From Chloroflexota bacterium (lineage in GTDB: Bacteria > Chloroflexota > Chloroflexia > Chloroflexales > Herpetosiphonaceae), in assembly GCA_020161265.1 (NCBI GenBank), contig JAIUOC010000009.1, positions 124,001-188,000 on the forward strand: a stretch of DNA of 64,000 nt, given 5' to 3'. Position 1 is the stretch's first letter; each line of letters starts with the position of its first letter. Position numbers and translations under genes: made by a program. The notes beneath the pieces are model-generated. The model did no database searches. It saw nothing but the letters and a program-made list of their open reading frames with translations, and had not been told where the DNA came from. Shown piece after piece: positions 53,368 to 61,675 of the stretch.

Positions 53368-54332
53368 ACCCCAAAAAACGTGGTTTGGGCCAAGGCTTAG
53401 GAGCGCTGATTCGCCCTGATCCAACAACGTCAACGCCGATGGTTGGCGCGTTGCATAGCGTGCCAATCGAATCAATCGAGGCGAATCCGCATCAGCCGCG
53501 CCAAATTTTCACTGCCGAAGCGCTCGAAGAATTGAGCGCTTCGATTGCGACCCATGGAATTTTGCAGCCCTTGGTGGTGACTCGTACCGCGACTGGCTAT
53601 GAGTTGATCGCTGGCGAACGCCGCTGGCGAGCAGCTCAACAAGCTGGTCTAAGCGAAGTTCCGGTAATTATCAAAGAGGTCACGCCCCAAGAGCGGCTTG
53701 AATTGGCCTTGGTTGAAAATATCCAGCGAGCCGATTTGAATCCATTGGAAGAAGCTCAAGCCTATCAATTATTGCACGATGAGTTTGGCTTGAGCCATCA
53801 AGGTATTGCCGAGCGGGTGGGCAAAAGTCGCCCTGCGATCACCAATGCGCTGCGTTTGCTCAAACTGCCATCGCCTTTGCAACAAGCAGTGATGGAGCAG
53901 CAACTCACGGCGGGGCATCTCAAGCAGTTAATTACGATCGAGGATGAGCGCACCCAAATTTTGGCGATGGAGCAGATTTTGGAGTTTCGGCTTTCGGTGC
54001 GCGAGGCCGAAAAAATGGCCCAGTTGATTAAGCACGAAAGCCAAACCCCCGCTCAAGCCAGAATCGCCATTCAGCAACGCGGCGCGGCTCCCCGTGCATC
54101 ACGGCGCAACGGTGTACCAACGCCAGCCGCCCCAACCCGCAACAATATGCCAGCCGAGCCAGTCGTACCCAACGTTGACGATACGGCAGCGGTCGATCAA
54201 CTGACCCGTCAACTTGGCACCAAAGTGGAAGTTAAACGCCAAGGCAATGGCGGCTATGTCCGCATCGATTTCTACTCCGATGAGCAACTGATTGCCTTGA
54301 TTGAGTCATTGCTCAATGGAGAAACCTTGTGA
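53364..54332 (+). CDS. parB: Chromosome-partitioning protein ParB
   Basis: The 322-residue protein starts KKRGLGQGLGALI, the usual ParB N-terminus that contacts ParA. The CTPase/nuclease-like N-terminal domain contains ANPHQPRQIF, GERRWRAAQQAGLSEVPVI and ENIQRADLNPLEEA (ParB boxes I and II). A central helix-turn-helix (HQGIAERVGKSRPAITNALRLLKL) binds parS. A C-terminal dimerisation region follows a Pro/Ala linker. GGAGG lies before the ATG, inside the parA end. No parS palindrome was found in the window by eye. Confidence 0.95.
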   Translation: MNPKKRGLGQGLGALIRPDPTTSTPMVGALHSVPIESIEANPHQPRQIFTAEALEELSASIATHGILQPLVVTRTATGYELIAGERRWRAAQQAGLSEVPVIIKEVTPQERLELALVENIQRADLNPLEEAQAYQLLHDEFGLSHQGIAERVGKSRPAITNALRLLKLPSPLQQAVMEQQLTAGHLKQLITIEDERTQILAMEQILEFRLSVREAEKMAQLIKHESQTPAQARIAIQQRGAAPRASRRNGVPTPAAPTRNNMPAEPVVPNVDDTAAVDQLTRQLGTKVEVKRQGNGGYVRIDFYSDEQLIALIESLLNGETL

Positions 54333-54339
54333 GGAGCCT

Positions 54340-55458
54340 ATGGCCAGCGATTCATTGCATATTGCCCTCGTATGGCCATACGATGCGGCCTACGCTGGCG
54401 GGGTAACTGAGCATGTCAATCAACTAACCCACTATTTTCGGGCCTGGGGCCATCGCGTGACCTTAATTGCGCCCTATTCCAAGGGCACGCCGCCTGATCC
54501 CGATTTTATTCCACTTGGTCATGTTACACCGGTTGCGGTCAATGGTTCGGTTGCGCGGGTAAGCCTTTCGTTAACCCTTGGGCCTAAAATTCGTCAAATT
54601 TTTCAAAAGCATCATTTTGATATTGCGCATATTCACGAGCCATTTTCGCCAACCCTGCCAACGACTTTTCTGAGCCGTTCTAGCGTGCCAAATGTTGGAA
54701 CCTTCCACGCGGCAGGCACGCGCTCGATTGGCTATACCTCAATTCTAGCCTTGCTGCGGCGCTTGGAACCAAAATTGCATGGACGAATTGCGGTTTCGGC
54801 AGCAGCTCAAGAATTTGCCCATCGCTATTTTCCCGCAGACTATACAATTATCCCGAATGGGGTTGATGTAGCGACCTACAGCACCCAGCAACCAAGTTTT
54901 GGCCTGAACCAAGCCAGCCCAAGTGTCTTGTTTGTGGGCCGCTTCAACGAAGAACGTAAAGGCTTTCGCTATTTGCTTGAAGCGATGAGCTATGTGCAAC
55001 GAACTCGCCCTGATACACGTTTAATTGTTGCAGGCAGTGGCGACCCAACTCCATTTCTGGCAGCCATTCGCCAATGGCAAATTCGCCATGTGGAATGGTT
55101 GGGCTATGTGAGCAAGGCCCAGTTAGCTGCACTTTACCAACAAACCACCCTCTTTTGCGCACCCTCAACTGGTGGCGAGAGCTTTGGCATCGTCTTGCTT
55201 GAGGCCATGGCCGCTGGGGCAGCAGTGGTAGCTGCTGATAACCCTGGCTATCGCGATGTGTTGGATCATCGGGTGCAAGGGTTGCTGGTGCCAGCCCGCA
55301 ATGCCCAAGCTTTGGCGGTTGCGATCTTGCAACTGATCGAAGATCAAGTATTACGGGCTGCAATGGCAGAAGCGGGTACAATTAAGGCGCAACTCTATGC
55401 CTGGGATCGAGTTGCTCAACGTGTGTTTGCCTTCTACCGTGGCATTCTCTCTGGTTAG
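54340..55458 (+). CDS. PimA-like phosphatidylinositol mannosyltransferase / GT4 glycosyltransferase
   Basis: The 372-residue GT-B enzyme of family GT4 has an N-terminal domain resembling mycobacterial PimA: WPYDAAYAGGVTEHVNQL, PVAVNGSVARVSLSL, FDIAHIHEPFSPTLP and FHAAG. The C-terminal domain carries nucleotide-sugar binding motifs FVGRFNEERKGFRYLLEA and the E(x7)E region SFGIVLLEAMAAGAAVVA. It should transfer a sugar from a GDP- or UDP-sugar to a lipid acceptor at the cytoplasmic membrane face. A CDP-alcohol phosphatidyltransferase gene follows closely, supporting PI-mannoside-like glycolipid synthesis. ATG 54340 follows GAGGAG. Confidence 0.82.
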   Translation: MASDSLHIALVWPYDAAYAGGVTEHVNQLTHYFRAWGHRVTLIAPYSKGTPPDPDFIPLGHVTPVAVNGSVARVSLSLTLGPKIRQIFQKHHFDIAHIHEPFSPTLPTTFLSRSSVPNVGTFHAAGTRSIGYTSILALLRRLEPKLHGRIAVSAAAQEFAHRYFPADYTIIPNGVDVATYSTQQPSFGLNQASPSVLFVGRFNEERKGFRYLLEAMSYVQRTRPDTRLIVAGSGDPTPFLAAIRQWQIRHVEWLGYVSKAQLAALYQQTTLFCAPSTGGESFGIVLLEAMAAGAAVVAADNPGYRDVLDHRVQGLLVPARNAQALAVAILQLIEDQVLRAAMAEAGTIKAQLYAWDRVAQRVFAFYRGILSG

Positions 55459-55476
55459 GATGTTCAAGGAGGCTCT

Positions 55477-56127
55477 ATGTATAGCACCGGCATCAAACGC
55501 TGGGCACGTCGCTTAATGGAACACTTTGTCGCTCCAGTGCTTAGTCGGCTCGGAATTACGCCCAATATGGTCACGCTGATTGGCGTTTTGTTGACTGCTG
55601 GAGTTGCGGCTGTGCTGGCAAATGGCAGTTTACAGGTCGGCGGCATTTTGTTGATTCTGTCCAGTATTTTTGATCTGTTTGATGGGGCGCTGGCGCGTGC
55701 CACCAATCAGAGTAGCCGCTTTGGGGCGTTCTTCGATTCAATTATGGACCGCTATAGTGAGGCGGTCGTATTCTTTGGCCTGTTGATCTTTATTCATACT
55801 AAGATGGTTGGACCAACCACGCTAGCGTTGACCTTGGTCTATTGTTCGATTATTGGCTCGATTATGGTCAGCTATGCGCGGGCACGCGCTGAAGGTTTGA
55901 GTATTCCTTGTGAAACTGGCTGGCTTGGTCGGCCAGAACGGATCACAATTTTGTGCACCTGCTTGATTCTGAATTGGTTGATGGCTGGGCTATGGATTTT
56001 GGCGATTTTCACCAATATCACCGCCATTCAACGGATCTATCACGTTTGGCGGACTGAACAAATTGCCAACCCGCAACCTAAACCGGTTAAATCCAGCCGT
56101 TGGAATATCAGCCGTAAGCAGCCCTAA
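55477..56127 (+). CDS. CDP-alcohol phosphatidyltransferase (phosphatidylinositol-synthase-like)
   Basis: The 216-residue integral membrane enzyme has about five or six hydrophobic segments. The family signature DG(x2)AR(x8)G(x3)D(x3)D reads FDGALARATNQSSRFGAFFD with SIMDR next, so all catalytic Asp residues are present. It joins a CDP-diacylglycerol to an alcohol such as inositol phosphate or glycerol phosphate. Which alcohol is used cannot be read directly, but the adjacent PimA-like gene favours inositol phosphate. AAGGAGG precedes the ATG. A bidirectional terminator follows. Confidence 0.85.
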   Translation: MYSTGIKRWARRLMEHFVAPVLSRLGITPNMVTLIGVLLTAGVAAVLANGSLQVGGILLILSSIFDLFDGALARATNQSSRFGAFFDSIMDRYSEAVVFFGLLIFIHTKMVGPTTLALTLVYCSIIGSIMVSYARARAEGLSIPCETGWLGRPERITILCTCLILNWLMAGLWILAIFTNITAIQRIYHVWRTEQIANPQPKPVKSSRWNISRKQP

Positions 56128-56142
56128 ATTCCTAAAAAAACA

Positions 56143-56178
56143 AAAACCGTGATGAGCAATGCTCGTCACGGTTTTTTT
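56143..56178. terminator. Bidirectional rho-independent terminator
   Basis: An 11-bp stem (56147-56157 with 56161-56171, one G-U pair) has a 3-base loop, with an A-run on the left and seven T on the right. It serves the phosphatidyltransferase gene on the plus strand and the tRNA on the minus strand. Confidence 0.9.
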
Positions 56179-56253
56179 GGCGACTCCGGCGCGACTCGAA
56201 CGCGCGACCTTTTGCTCCGGAGGCAAACGCTCTATCCACTGAGCTACGGAGTC
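56178..56253 (-). tRNA. tRNA-Arg (anticodon CCG)
   Basis: The 76-base cloverleaf has a 7-bp acceptor stem (GACTCCG/CGGAGTC), D arm, an anticodon stem TTTGC/GCAAA with loop CTCCGGA giving anticodon CCG, a TTCGAGT T-loop and an encoded 3' CCA. It reads the arginine codon CGG. A terminator directly follows its 3' end. Confidence 0.95.
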
Positions 56254-56377
56254 GAATCTACCGCTGTGTAGAATACGGCTTAGCTGGCAACTTGTCAAGT
56301 TGCTTTAGTGATCTGAATCGTATTCTGGTGCTAAAATAGCTCCTGATTAATCGATTTATGCGGAAGGGTGGCTTCCA

Positions 56378-57277
56378 ATGACAACCACACCAACTCGCGA
56401 ACAACATATCAAAAAAGCCCAACGTTTTGCCAATGCCCAGCGTTTAGTGAGCCTAATTCAGCGATTTTTCTACCGTTTCAAACGCTCAGTTGGCCGCCAA
56501 GAGCTATCGATTCCAACTGAATTTGGCAAGGTTCGGGTGCTCGGCTATGGCTTAGAAAATCCCAAACCAAGCCCAATTCTATTCGATTTGCATGGTGGTG
56601 GCTTTATTTTGGGCAGTGCCGATATGGACGAAGCCATGAATTTGCAATTTCAACAGCAAGTTGGCTGCAAAGTGATCAGCATCGACTATGCCAAAGCGCC
56701 TAAATTTCCCTATCCCACGGCGGTTAATCAGGTGTATGCGGTGGTCAAACATTTTTATGAAAACGCTGAGCGCTACGCAATTGCTCGCAATCTGATGGCG
56801 ATTGGTGGGCATAGCGCTGGTGGTAATTTAAGCGCTGTAACATGCCTCAAAGCCAAGCACGAAGGCCAATTCCAATTTGTCTGCCAAGTGCTCGATTATC
56901 CACCGTTGGATCTTGCGACCAGCCCGTTTGCTAAGCCTAATCCCAAGGGCGCAATTCCGCCGCAGATGGCGGCAATGTTCGATGATTGCTATCGCGAAAC
57001 CAGCCAAGCCAAGCATCCATATGTTTCGCCTGTGTATGCTGAGCCAGCCGATTTAGTGGGCTTGCCGCCAGCGTTGTTTATTCTGGCGGGCCGCGATTCG
57101 CTGCACGATGAGGCTTTGCGCTATGAGCAAATGCTCAAAAACGCTGGAGTTGCCACCGAATGCCACGATTACCCTGAGGCAGCCCATGGCTTTACTTACA
57201 AAGCCTCAGCCGATACAACTGCCGCAATCGCCAAGATGGTGGCATTTTTGCAAACATATCTCGCCGCAAAACACTAG
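56378..57277 (+). CDS. HSL-family alpha/beta hydrolase (esterase/lipase)
   Basis: The 299-residue protein has the hormone-sensitive-lipase hallmark: oxyanion motif HGGGF near residue 72, nucleophile in GGHSAGGNL near residue 150, acid in AGRDSLHDE and catalytic His in AAHGFTY. It is likely a cytoplasmic carboxylesterase for short acyl esters. A GGAAGGGTGG ribosome site lies upstream of the ATG. It converges with the BTAD regulator and appears monocistronic. Confidence 0.88.
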   Translation: MTTTPTREQHIKKAQRFANAQRLVSLIQRFFYRFKRSVGRQELSIPTEFGKVRVLGYGLENPKPSPILFDLHGGGFILGSADMDEAMNLQFQQQVGCKVISIDYAKAPKFPYPTAVNQVYAVVKHFYENAERYAIARNLMAIGGHSAGGNLSAVTCLKAKHEGQFQFVCQVLDYPPLDLATSPFAKPNPKGAIPPQMAAMFDDCYRETSQAKHPYVSPVYAEPADLVGLPPALFILAGRDSLHDEALRYEQMLKNAGVATECHDYPEAAHGFTYKASADTTAAIAKMVAFLQTYLAAKH

Positions 57278-57285
57278 GTAGACTG

Positions 57286-59427
57286 CTATTGATAACTTGC
57301 CGCTAACTGAAGGCTAGCTTGGGCTGCGCCCTCAAAATCGCCAAGTAGCTCAAAGGCTTGCCGCGCTGCATTAAAACTAGCACGAGCCGCGACCAAATCG
57401 CCTTGCAGCACCCATGCCCTTCCCAAACCAAGTTGGCGCAATGGCGTTGGCTCTAAGGTTAAGGCTCGTTGATACAGCACCACTGCTTCTGAGCCAGCTG
57501 CCATAATCAAGGCATGGTAGCCCGCCATTTCGGCATAACGAGCGGCTTCGTGGGCTTTGCCAGCCGCTTCGTAATGGCTAGCTAATTGCACAGCCACCAT
57601 TGGCAACATGCCCGCATAGCTCTCGGCCAAGGCTTCAGCAGCCCGCCGATGAAATACTTGGCGACGAGCAGGACTCAGCTGCTGCTGCCAAACTTCGCCA
57701 ATCAAGGGATGGGCAATTTGATATTGGCCCGCTTGCTCAGCCAAAATACCCTGCTGCAATAACAGATCAAGCATATCAAGCGCTTGATCTTCGGCGCAAT
57801 GGCTGACCTGTTGCAGCAATTCGAGGGTGCTGTTGATGCCCAAAATCATGGCGGCAGAAAGCAAGGCTTGGGCGGCGTTCGGTAAGTTGATTAAACGCAA
57901 GCCAACGACATCGGCCAGCGAGCTAGGAATTTGTTCGCTTGGCGCATGCAATAGTTCTTGCAAAAAATAAGGGTTGCCGCGACTACGCCGATACAGTTGG
58001 GCACTGCGCTGCTGATCGCCGCCCTGTTGGAGCACCAATTGTTCGCTTTCGAGCGGGCTAAGTGGTTGTAATTCATGGCGCTGGGCGATATGGTTGCGCT
58101 GCCAATGCCAGATTAAGTTTGCCAATTCCCCTTGTACTTGGTTAGCTCGATAGGTCAAAATGATCAGCGCAGATTTGAATTGCAAGCGCTCGGCGGCATA
58201 GCCCAGCCATCCCAGCGAAAGTTGGTCGGCCCAGTGCGCATCATCAAGCACCAATACCAACGGCTGATCAGCAAAGAGCATTAATACTTGTAACATAGCC
58301 TCGAAGATCCGGCGGCGTTCTTCGGCAGGCGTAGCATTACTCAGCGGCGGAATAATCTCGCGCTGTTTGAAATCGGGAATCAAGCGAGCTAATTCGCTCT
58401 GCCAGTAGGGTGATAGCGGCGATTGTGCGCCAAATAGCCAATCGAACAACGCCGTTTGGTCAGTCCAAGCTAAAAAGGGCGCAAATGGCAGCAATTGAGT
58501 AATTTCTAGCCCACGTGCAACCACAACCTGATGTTCCTCGCGAATGTGGCCTAGCCAAGTTTGCCATAAACTGGTTTTGCCAATGCCCAACTCGCCTGTG
58601 AGCAACACAACTTGCACTTGGCCTTGCAAACTACGTTGCCAAGCAGCATGCAACAAGCCATAATCCGGCTCGCGGCCAATTAATTTGCTGGTATTGCGCG
58701 GGGTTGGCAAGCGCGGCGGTTGAATGATCGGAGTTGTGGGCGTACCGAGAATTTGCAGACGTAAGGCTTGGGTGGCGGCGGCTGGCTCTAAGCCAAGTTG
58801 TTGCTCAAGCTGATGTTGAAAATTGGTGTAGTGTTGCAAGGCATTAGCCCGTTGATCAAGCGCCAAATAAGCCTGAATCGCCGCTTGCACGAATGGCTCG
58901 TGCAAGGAATCAATGCTCAAACCATAATTGGCAAGTTGCAGTTTTTGCTGCTGATCGTTGGTCGTTTGCAAGGCTTGCTCAAGCAGTTGTAGATAGTGTT
59001 GATGCAGCCGATTGCGCTCCTGCAACAACCACAATTCAAACTCAGGCGCATCGCGTAAGTTTAGGCCATCGAGCAACGGGCCATGATAACAATTAAGCAA
59101 GGTTGGCAGATCAGGCTGATCCAATTGCCACAGCGCCTGTAAATCATTCCAGACCGCACTCCCCAAACTCAGCCGATCATCGTGGCTAAAGATGCAGCCC
59201 TCGCCGAGCTGTTGGCGCAACTGCCAAAGACAATTGCTCAGGTTCTTCCGCGCAGCACCACTGCTACTTTCAGCCCAGAGCAAGCCTAAAATTCGCTCAC
59301 GCGGTTGCGGTTGATTGTGACATGCCAAATAGGCCAACAGCGCCATAGCCTTGGCATTGGTCACATGGATTGCCGTTTGGTTGTAAACAATTTGGGGCTG
59401 CCCCAAAAAATAGCAGCGTAGCTCCAT
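57286..59427 (-). CDS. BTAD/AAA+ transcriptional regulator (SARP/AfsR-like)
   Basis: The 713-residue protein starts with a winged helix (MELRCYFLGQPQIVYN, with ERILGLLWAESSSGAARKNLSNCLWQLRQ). A bacterial transcriptional activation domain (BTAD) of TPR type follows to about residue 235. A STAND-type AAA ATPase comes next, with Walker A LLTGELGIGKTS and Walker B VLVLDDAHWAD. It ends after only two or three TPR units, so it is shorter than most LuxR- or AfsR-type STAND regulators of about 1000 residues. ATG 59427 is preferred over the TTG eight codons earlier. Its target is unknown; the nearby peroxiredoxin genes are divergent. Confidence 0.82.
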   Translation of the reverse strand: MELRCYFLGQPQIVYNQTAIHVTNAKAMALLAYLACHNQPQPRERILGLLWAESSSGAARKNLSNCLWQLRQQLGEGCIFSHDDRLSLGSAVWNDLQALWQLDQPDLPTLLNCYHGPLLDGLNLRDAPEFELWLLQERNRLHQHYLQLLEQALQTTNDQQQKLQLANYGLSIDSLHEPFVQAAIQAYLALDQRANALQHYTNFQHQLEQQLGLEPAAATQALRLQILGTPTTPIIQPPRLPTPRNTSKLIGREPDYGLLHAAWQRSLQGQVQVVLLTGELGIGKTSLWQTWLGHIREEHQVVVARGLEITQLLPFAPFLAWTDQTALFDWLFGAQSPLSPYWQSELARLIPDFKQREIIPPLSNATPAEERRRIFEAMLQVLMLFADQPLVLVLDDAHWADQLSLGWLGYAAERLQFKSALIILTYRANQVQGELANLIWHWQRNHIAQRHELQPLSPLESEQLVLQQGGDQQRSAQLYRRSRGNPYFLQELLHAPSEQIPSSLADVVGLRLINLPNAAQALLSAAMILGINSTLELLQQVSHCAEDQALDMLDLLLQQGILAEQAGQYQIAHPLIGEVWQQQLSPARRQVFHRRAAEALAESYAGMLPMVAVQLASHYEAAGKAHEAARYAEMAGYHALIMAAGSEAVVLYQRALTLEPTPLRQLGLGRAWVLQGDLVAARASFNAARQAFELLGDFEGAAQASLQLAASYQ

Positions 59428-59569
59428 CGCCAATTCCCAACCCAAAGTCAACTAGGCAACCATTTTAAACCAAAATCACCAAATGCCGGAATCGATTTGG
59501 GAAACCAAACGGGAAAGCCGCCAGCGATAATCAAACCAGCAAACAAGATTTAGTGCTGGAGCAAGACCC

Positions 59570-60037
59570 ATGACAACCACAACCACTGGCAAACTTCAAG
59601 TTGGCGACCAAGCCCCAAGCTTTCGCTTGCCCAACCAAACTGGAGCACTTGTCGATTTACAAGATTTGCTGGGTAAAAAGCATATTGTGCTGTTTTTCTA
59701 TCCCAAAGATGATTCGCTCATTTGTGTCGCCGAAGTGTGTGCTTTTCGCGACCAATACGAGGTGTTCAAGCAAGCGGGAGCCGAGGTGATTGGCGTAAGC
59801 AGCGATTCAGTTGAGTCGCATCAACAATTTGCCGCCAAACATCGCTTGCCCTTTACCTTGTTGAGCGATGGCGATAGTGCTGTGCGCAAGGCCTATGGCG
59901 CAACCACCTTGGGCATTTTTACAGGTCGCGTCACCTACATTATCGATCCACAAGGCACAATTCAGCATATTTTCTCATCACGCTTGAATGCCCAAAAACA
60001 CATTGACGAATCGTTACGCATTTTGCAACAACATTAA
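59570..60037 (+). CDS. Thioredoxin-dependent peroxiredoxin, Bcp/PrxQ type (copy 1)
   Basis: The 155-residue protein reduces peroxides using thioredoxin. The PxxxSxxC motif (FYPKDDSLICVAEVC) supplies the peroxidatic Cys and a second Cys five residues on as resolving residue, the alpha-helical PrxQ arrangement. The conserved Arg lies in SAVRKAYG. GGAG lies nine bases before the ATG. It is followed after 22 bases by a very similar gene. The residue before the active Cys is Ile, where copy 2 has the usual Gly. Confidence 0.9.
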   Translation: MTTTTTGKLQVGDQAPSFRLPNQTGALVDLQDLLGKKHIVLFFYPKDDSLICVAEVCAFRDQYEVFKQAGAEVIGVSSDSVESHQQFAAKHRLPFTLLSDGDSAVRKAYGATTLGIFTGRVTYIIDPQGTIQHIFSSRLNAQKHIDESLRILQQH

Positions 60038-60059
60038 TCTTGAACTGGAGCATTAATCA

Positions 60060-60527
60060 ATGACTACTGCAACTACTGGCAAATTAGCCGTTGGCGATCA
60101 AGCCCCAACCTTCAGCCTGCCCAACCAAGCGGGCCAACTCGTCGATTTACAGAACCTACTCGGCCACAAGAAAATCGTTTTATTTTTCTATCCCAAGGAT
60201 CATTCGGCTGGCTGCGTGGCCGAAGTCTGTGCCTTTCGCGACCAATATGAGGTATTCAAGCAAGCCGGAGCCGAAGTGATCGGCATTAGCAGCGATTCGG
60301 TCGAGTCGCACGAGCAGTTTGCCGCCAATCATCGGCTGCCTTTTACCTTGTTGAGCGATCGCGAAGGGGCGGTACGTAAACTCTATGGTGCAACCACTTT
60401 GGGCATTTTGGCAGGCCGTGTCACCTACATCATCGATCAAAAAGGCTCAATTCAGCATATTTTTTCATCGTTGCTGAATGCCAACAAACATATCAGCGAA
60501 GCCCTACGCATCATCAAAGAAGCTTAA
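60060..60527 (+). CDS. Thioredoxin-dependent peroxiredoxin, Bcp/PrxQ type (copy 2)
   Basis: The 155-residue paralogue of the preceding gene is highly similar over the full length and has FYPKDHSAGCVAEVC as active site and GAVRKLYG for the Arg. It results from tandem duplication and probably shares the message with copy 1. Both lack a signal peptide and should be cytoplasmic. The two may differ in peroxide preference or expression level. Confidence 0.9.
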   Translation: MTTATTGKLAVGDQAPTFSLPNQAGQLVDLQNLLGHKKIVLFFYPKDHSAGCVAEVCAFRDQYEVFKQAGAEVIGISSDSVESHEQFAANHRLPFTLLSDREGAVRKLYGATTLGILAGRVTYIIDQKGSIQHIFSSLLNANKHISEALRIIKEA

Positions 60528-60548
60528 GTTTACATACAAGCAGTTTTT

Positions 60549-60731
60549 AACCACGAAGAACACCAAGCGCACAAAGGCCGATTCTGTGGTACTAATCGAT
60601 TGGCTGGCACTTCAGCCAACCTAGCATTGGCGTTCTTCGCGGTTCCAAGGATACGATTTTCAACCACGAAGAACACGAAGCACACAAAGGTTGATTCTGT
60701 GGTGCTAATCGATTGGCTGGAACTTCAGCCA
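60549..60731 (+). repeat. Direct duplication of a CCACGAAG-type repeat block
   Basis: A block of about 70 bases (60549-60618), starting CCACGAAGAACACCAAGC and continuing with ATTCTGTGGTACTAATCGAT, is repeated at 60662-60731 with a few changes. A reverse unit GTTCTTCGCGGTTCC lies between them at about 60634. No coding sequence is present. Confidence 0.75.
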
Positions 60732-60787
60732 TGCCAACTCTTTGAATCGCTGCGTTAAAACTTAATTTGTTCTATGTGATTAACTTC

Positions 60788-60818
60788 CTTCATCCTTCAT
60801 CCCTCATCCTTCATCCTT
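60788..60818. repeat. CATCCCTCATCC-type repeat
   Basis: This run of CATCCTTCATCCCTCATCC-like units matches those near 8690, 15280 and 15443. It lies directly after the response regulator stop codon and fills the rest of the spacer. Confidence 0.65.
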
Positions 60819-60820
60819 GC

Positions 60821-61447
60821 TCATGTGAGGCTGATCAATTTTTGGCGCACGGCAATACTAACGGCCTCGGTGCGATTGGTCGCACCAAGCTTGCCCAAGA
60901 TATTTTGCACATGCACTTTAACGGTGCGCAAAGCAATATCCAACTCAAGCGCAATTTCGCCGTTGGAGCGGCCACGCCCTAGCAGGTGCAGCACTTCTAA
61001 TTCGCGTGGGGTTAACGATTCAGGTTGGGGATTGCTCACGCCAGCCACCAGTTTGGCGGCAATATCCGGCGCAAGGTGGGTGCTGCCCTTGGCAACCGCC
61101 TGAATCGCCGAAACCAATTCATCTGCCGAAGCATCCTTTAATAGATAGCCCTTGGCCCCGGCTCGCAAGGCGGCCCAAATAAACTCATCAGTTGCATAGG
61201 TGGTGAGCACCAGCACTTTAGCCTGGGGCCAGCGCTGACAGAGCTGACCAATCGCGGTGGGGCCATCCATCACGGGCATTTGTAAATCCATCAAAACGAC
61301 ATCGGGTAGTTCTTGGGCATACAGATCGAGGGCTGCCTGACCGTTAGCAGCCTCGCCCACAATCTCAATCGTTGTTTCATCCTCTAAAACAGCAATTAAG
61401 CCTTCGCGAACAATCCGTTGATCTTCAACAATTGCAACTCGAATCAT
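60821..61447 (-). CDS. NarL/FixJ-family response regulator (orphan)
   Basis: The 208-residue protein has a receiver domain with Asp54 in VVLMDLQMP, acidic residues near position 9, and KGYLLKD with the conserved Lys. A C-terminal LuxR helix-turn-helix contains LTPRELEVLHLLGRGRSNGEIALELDIALRTVKVHVQNIL. No histidine kinase lies next to it. The HisKA_3 kinase at 2575 is of the matching class but is about 57 kb away, so pairing is only a possibility. It is divergent from mreB. Confidence 0.92.
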   Translation of the reverse strand: MIRVAIVEDQRIVREGLIAVLEDETTIEIVGEAANGQAALDLYAQELPDVVLMDLQMPVMDGPTAIGQLCQRWPQAKVLVLTTYATDEFIWAALRAGAKGYLLKDASADELVSAIQAVAKGSTHLAPDIAAKLVAGVSNPQPESLTPRELEVLHLLGRGRSNGEIALELDIALRTVKVHVQNILGKLGATNRTEAVSIAVRQKLISLT

Positions 61448-61530
61448 GGCAACATCCTCGGTGATGGCGGTTTTAGCGCCTTGCTATCAGCTAGCTATCA
61501 GCTTAACACGGGTCTCGCTTGACGCGATTA

Positions 61531-61539
61531 TGCTATAAT
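61531..61539 (+). promoter_or_regulatory. Extended -10 promoter upstream of mreB
   Basis: TGCTATAAT (TGn plus TATAAT) is an extended -10 element. No good -35 lies at 16-18 bases. Transcription would start near 61546, about 130 bases before mreB. Confidence 0.55.
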
Positions 61540-61551
61540 GGCGCGTATACG

Positions 61552-61576
61552 AGGGCCAAAAGCCCTTCTTTTTTGG
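61552..61576 (+). promoter_or_regulatory. Hairpin with T-run in the mreB leader (attenuator candidate)
   Basis: AGGGC (61552-61556) pairs with 61562-61566 around CAAAA and is followed by TCTTTTTTGG, like a short terminator just downstream of the predicted transcription start. A second small hairpin (CCCGC/GCGGG) follows at about 61586. Together they could modulate mreBCD expression; this is unproven. Confidence 0.4.
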
Positions 61577-61675
61577 ATAAAAAACCCGCTTGCGGGGCTG
61601 TGGCTCCGGCCTGCACCTTGACTTCTTACCAATCATCCACGCGAGCGCTGCAGCAGAAAGATCATCGCACCATAT

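Noticed and set aside
61531-61576. Small RNA gene before mreB
   Set aside because: The transcript between the -10 element and the hairpin would be about 25 bases, too short; a leader hairpin is the simpler reading.
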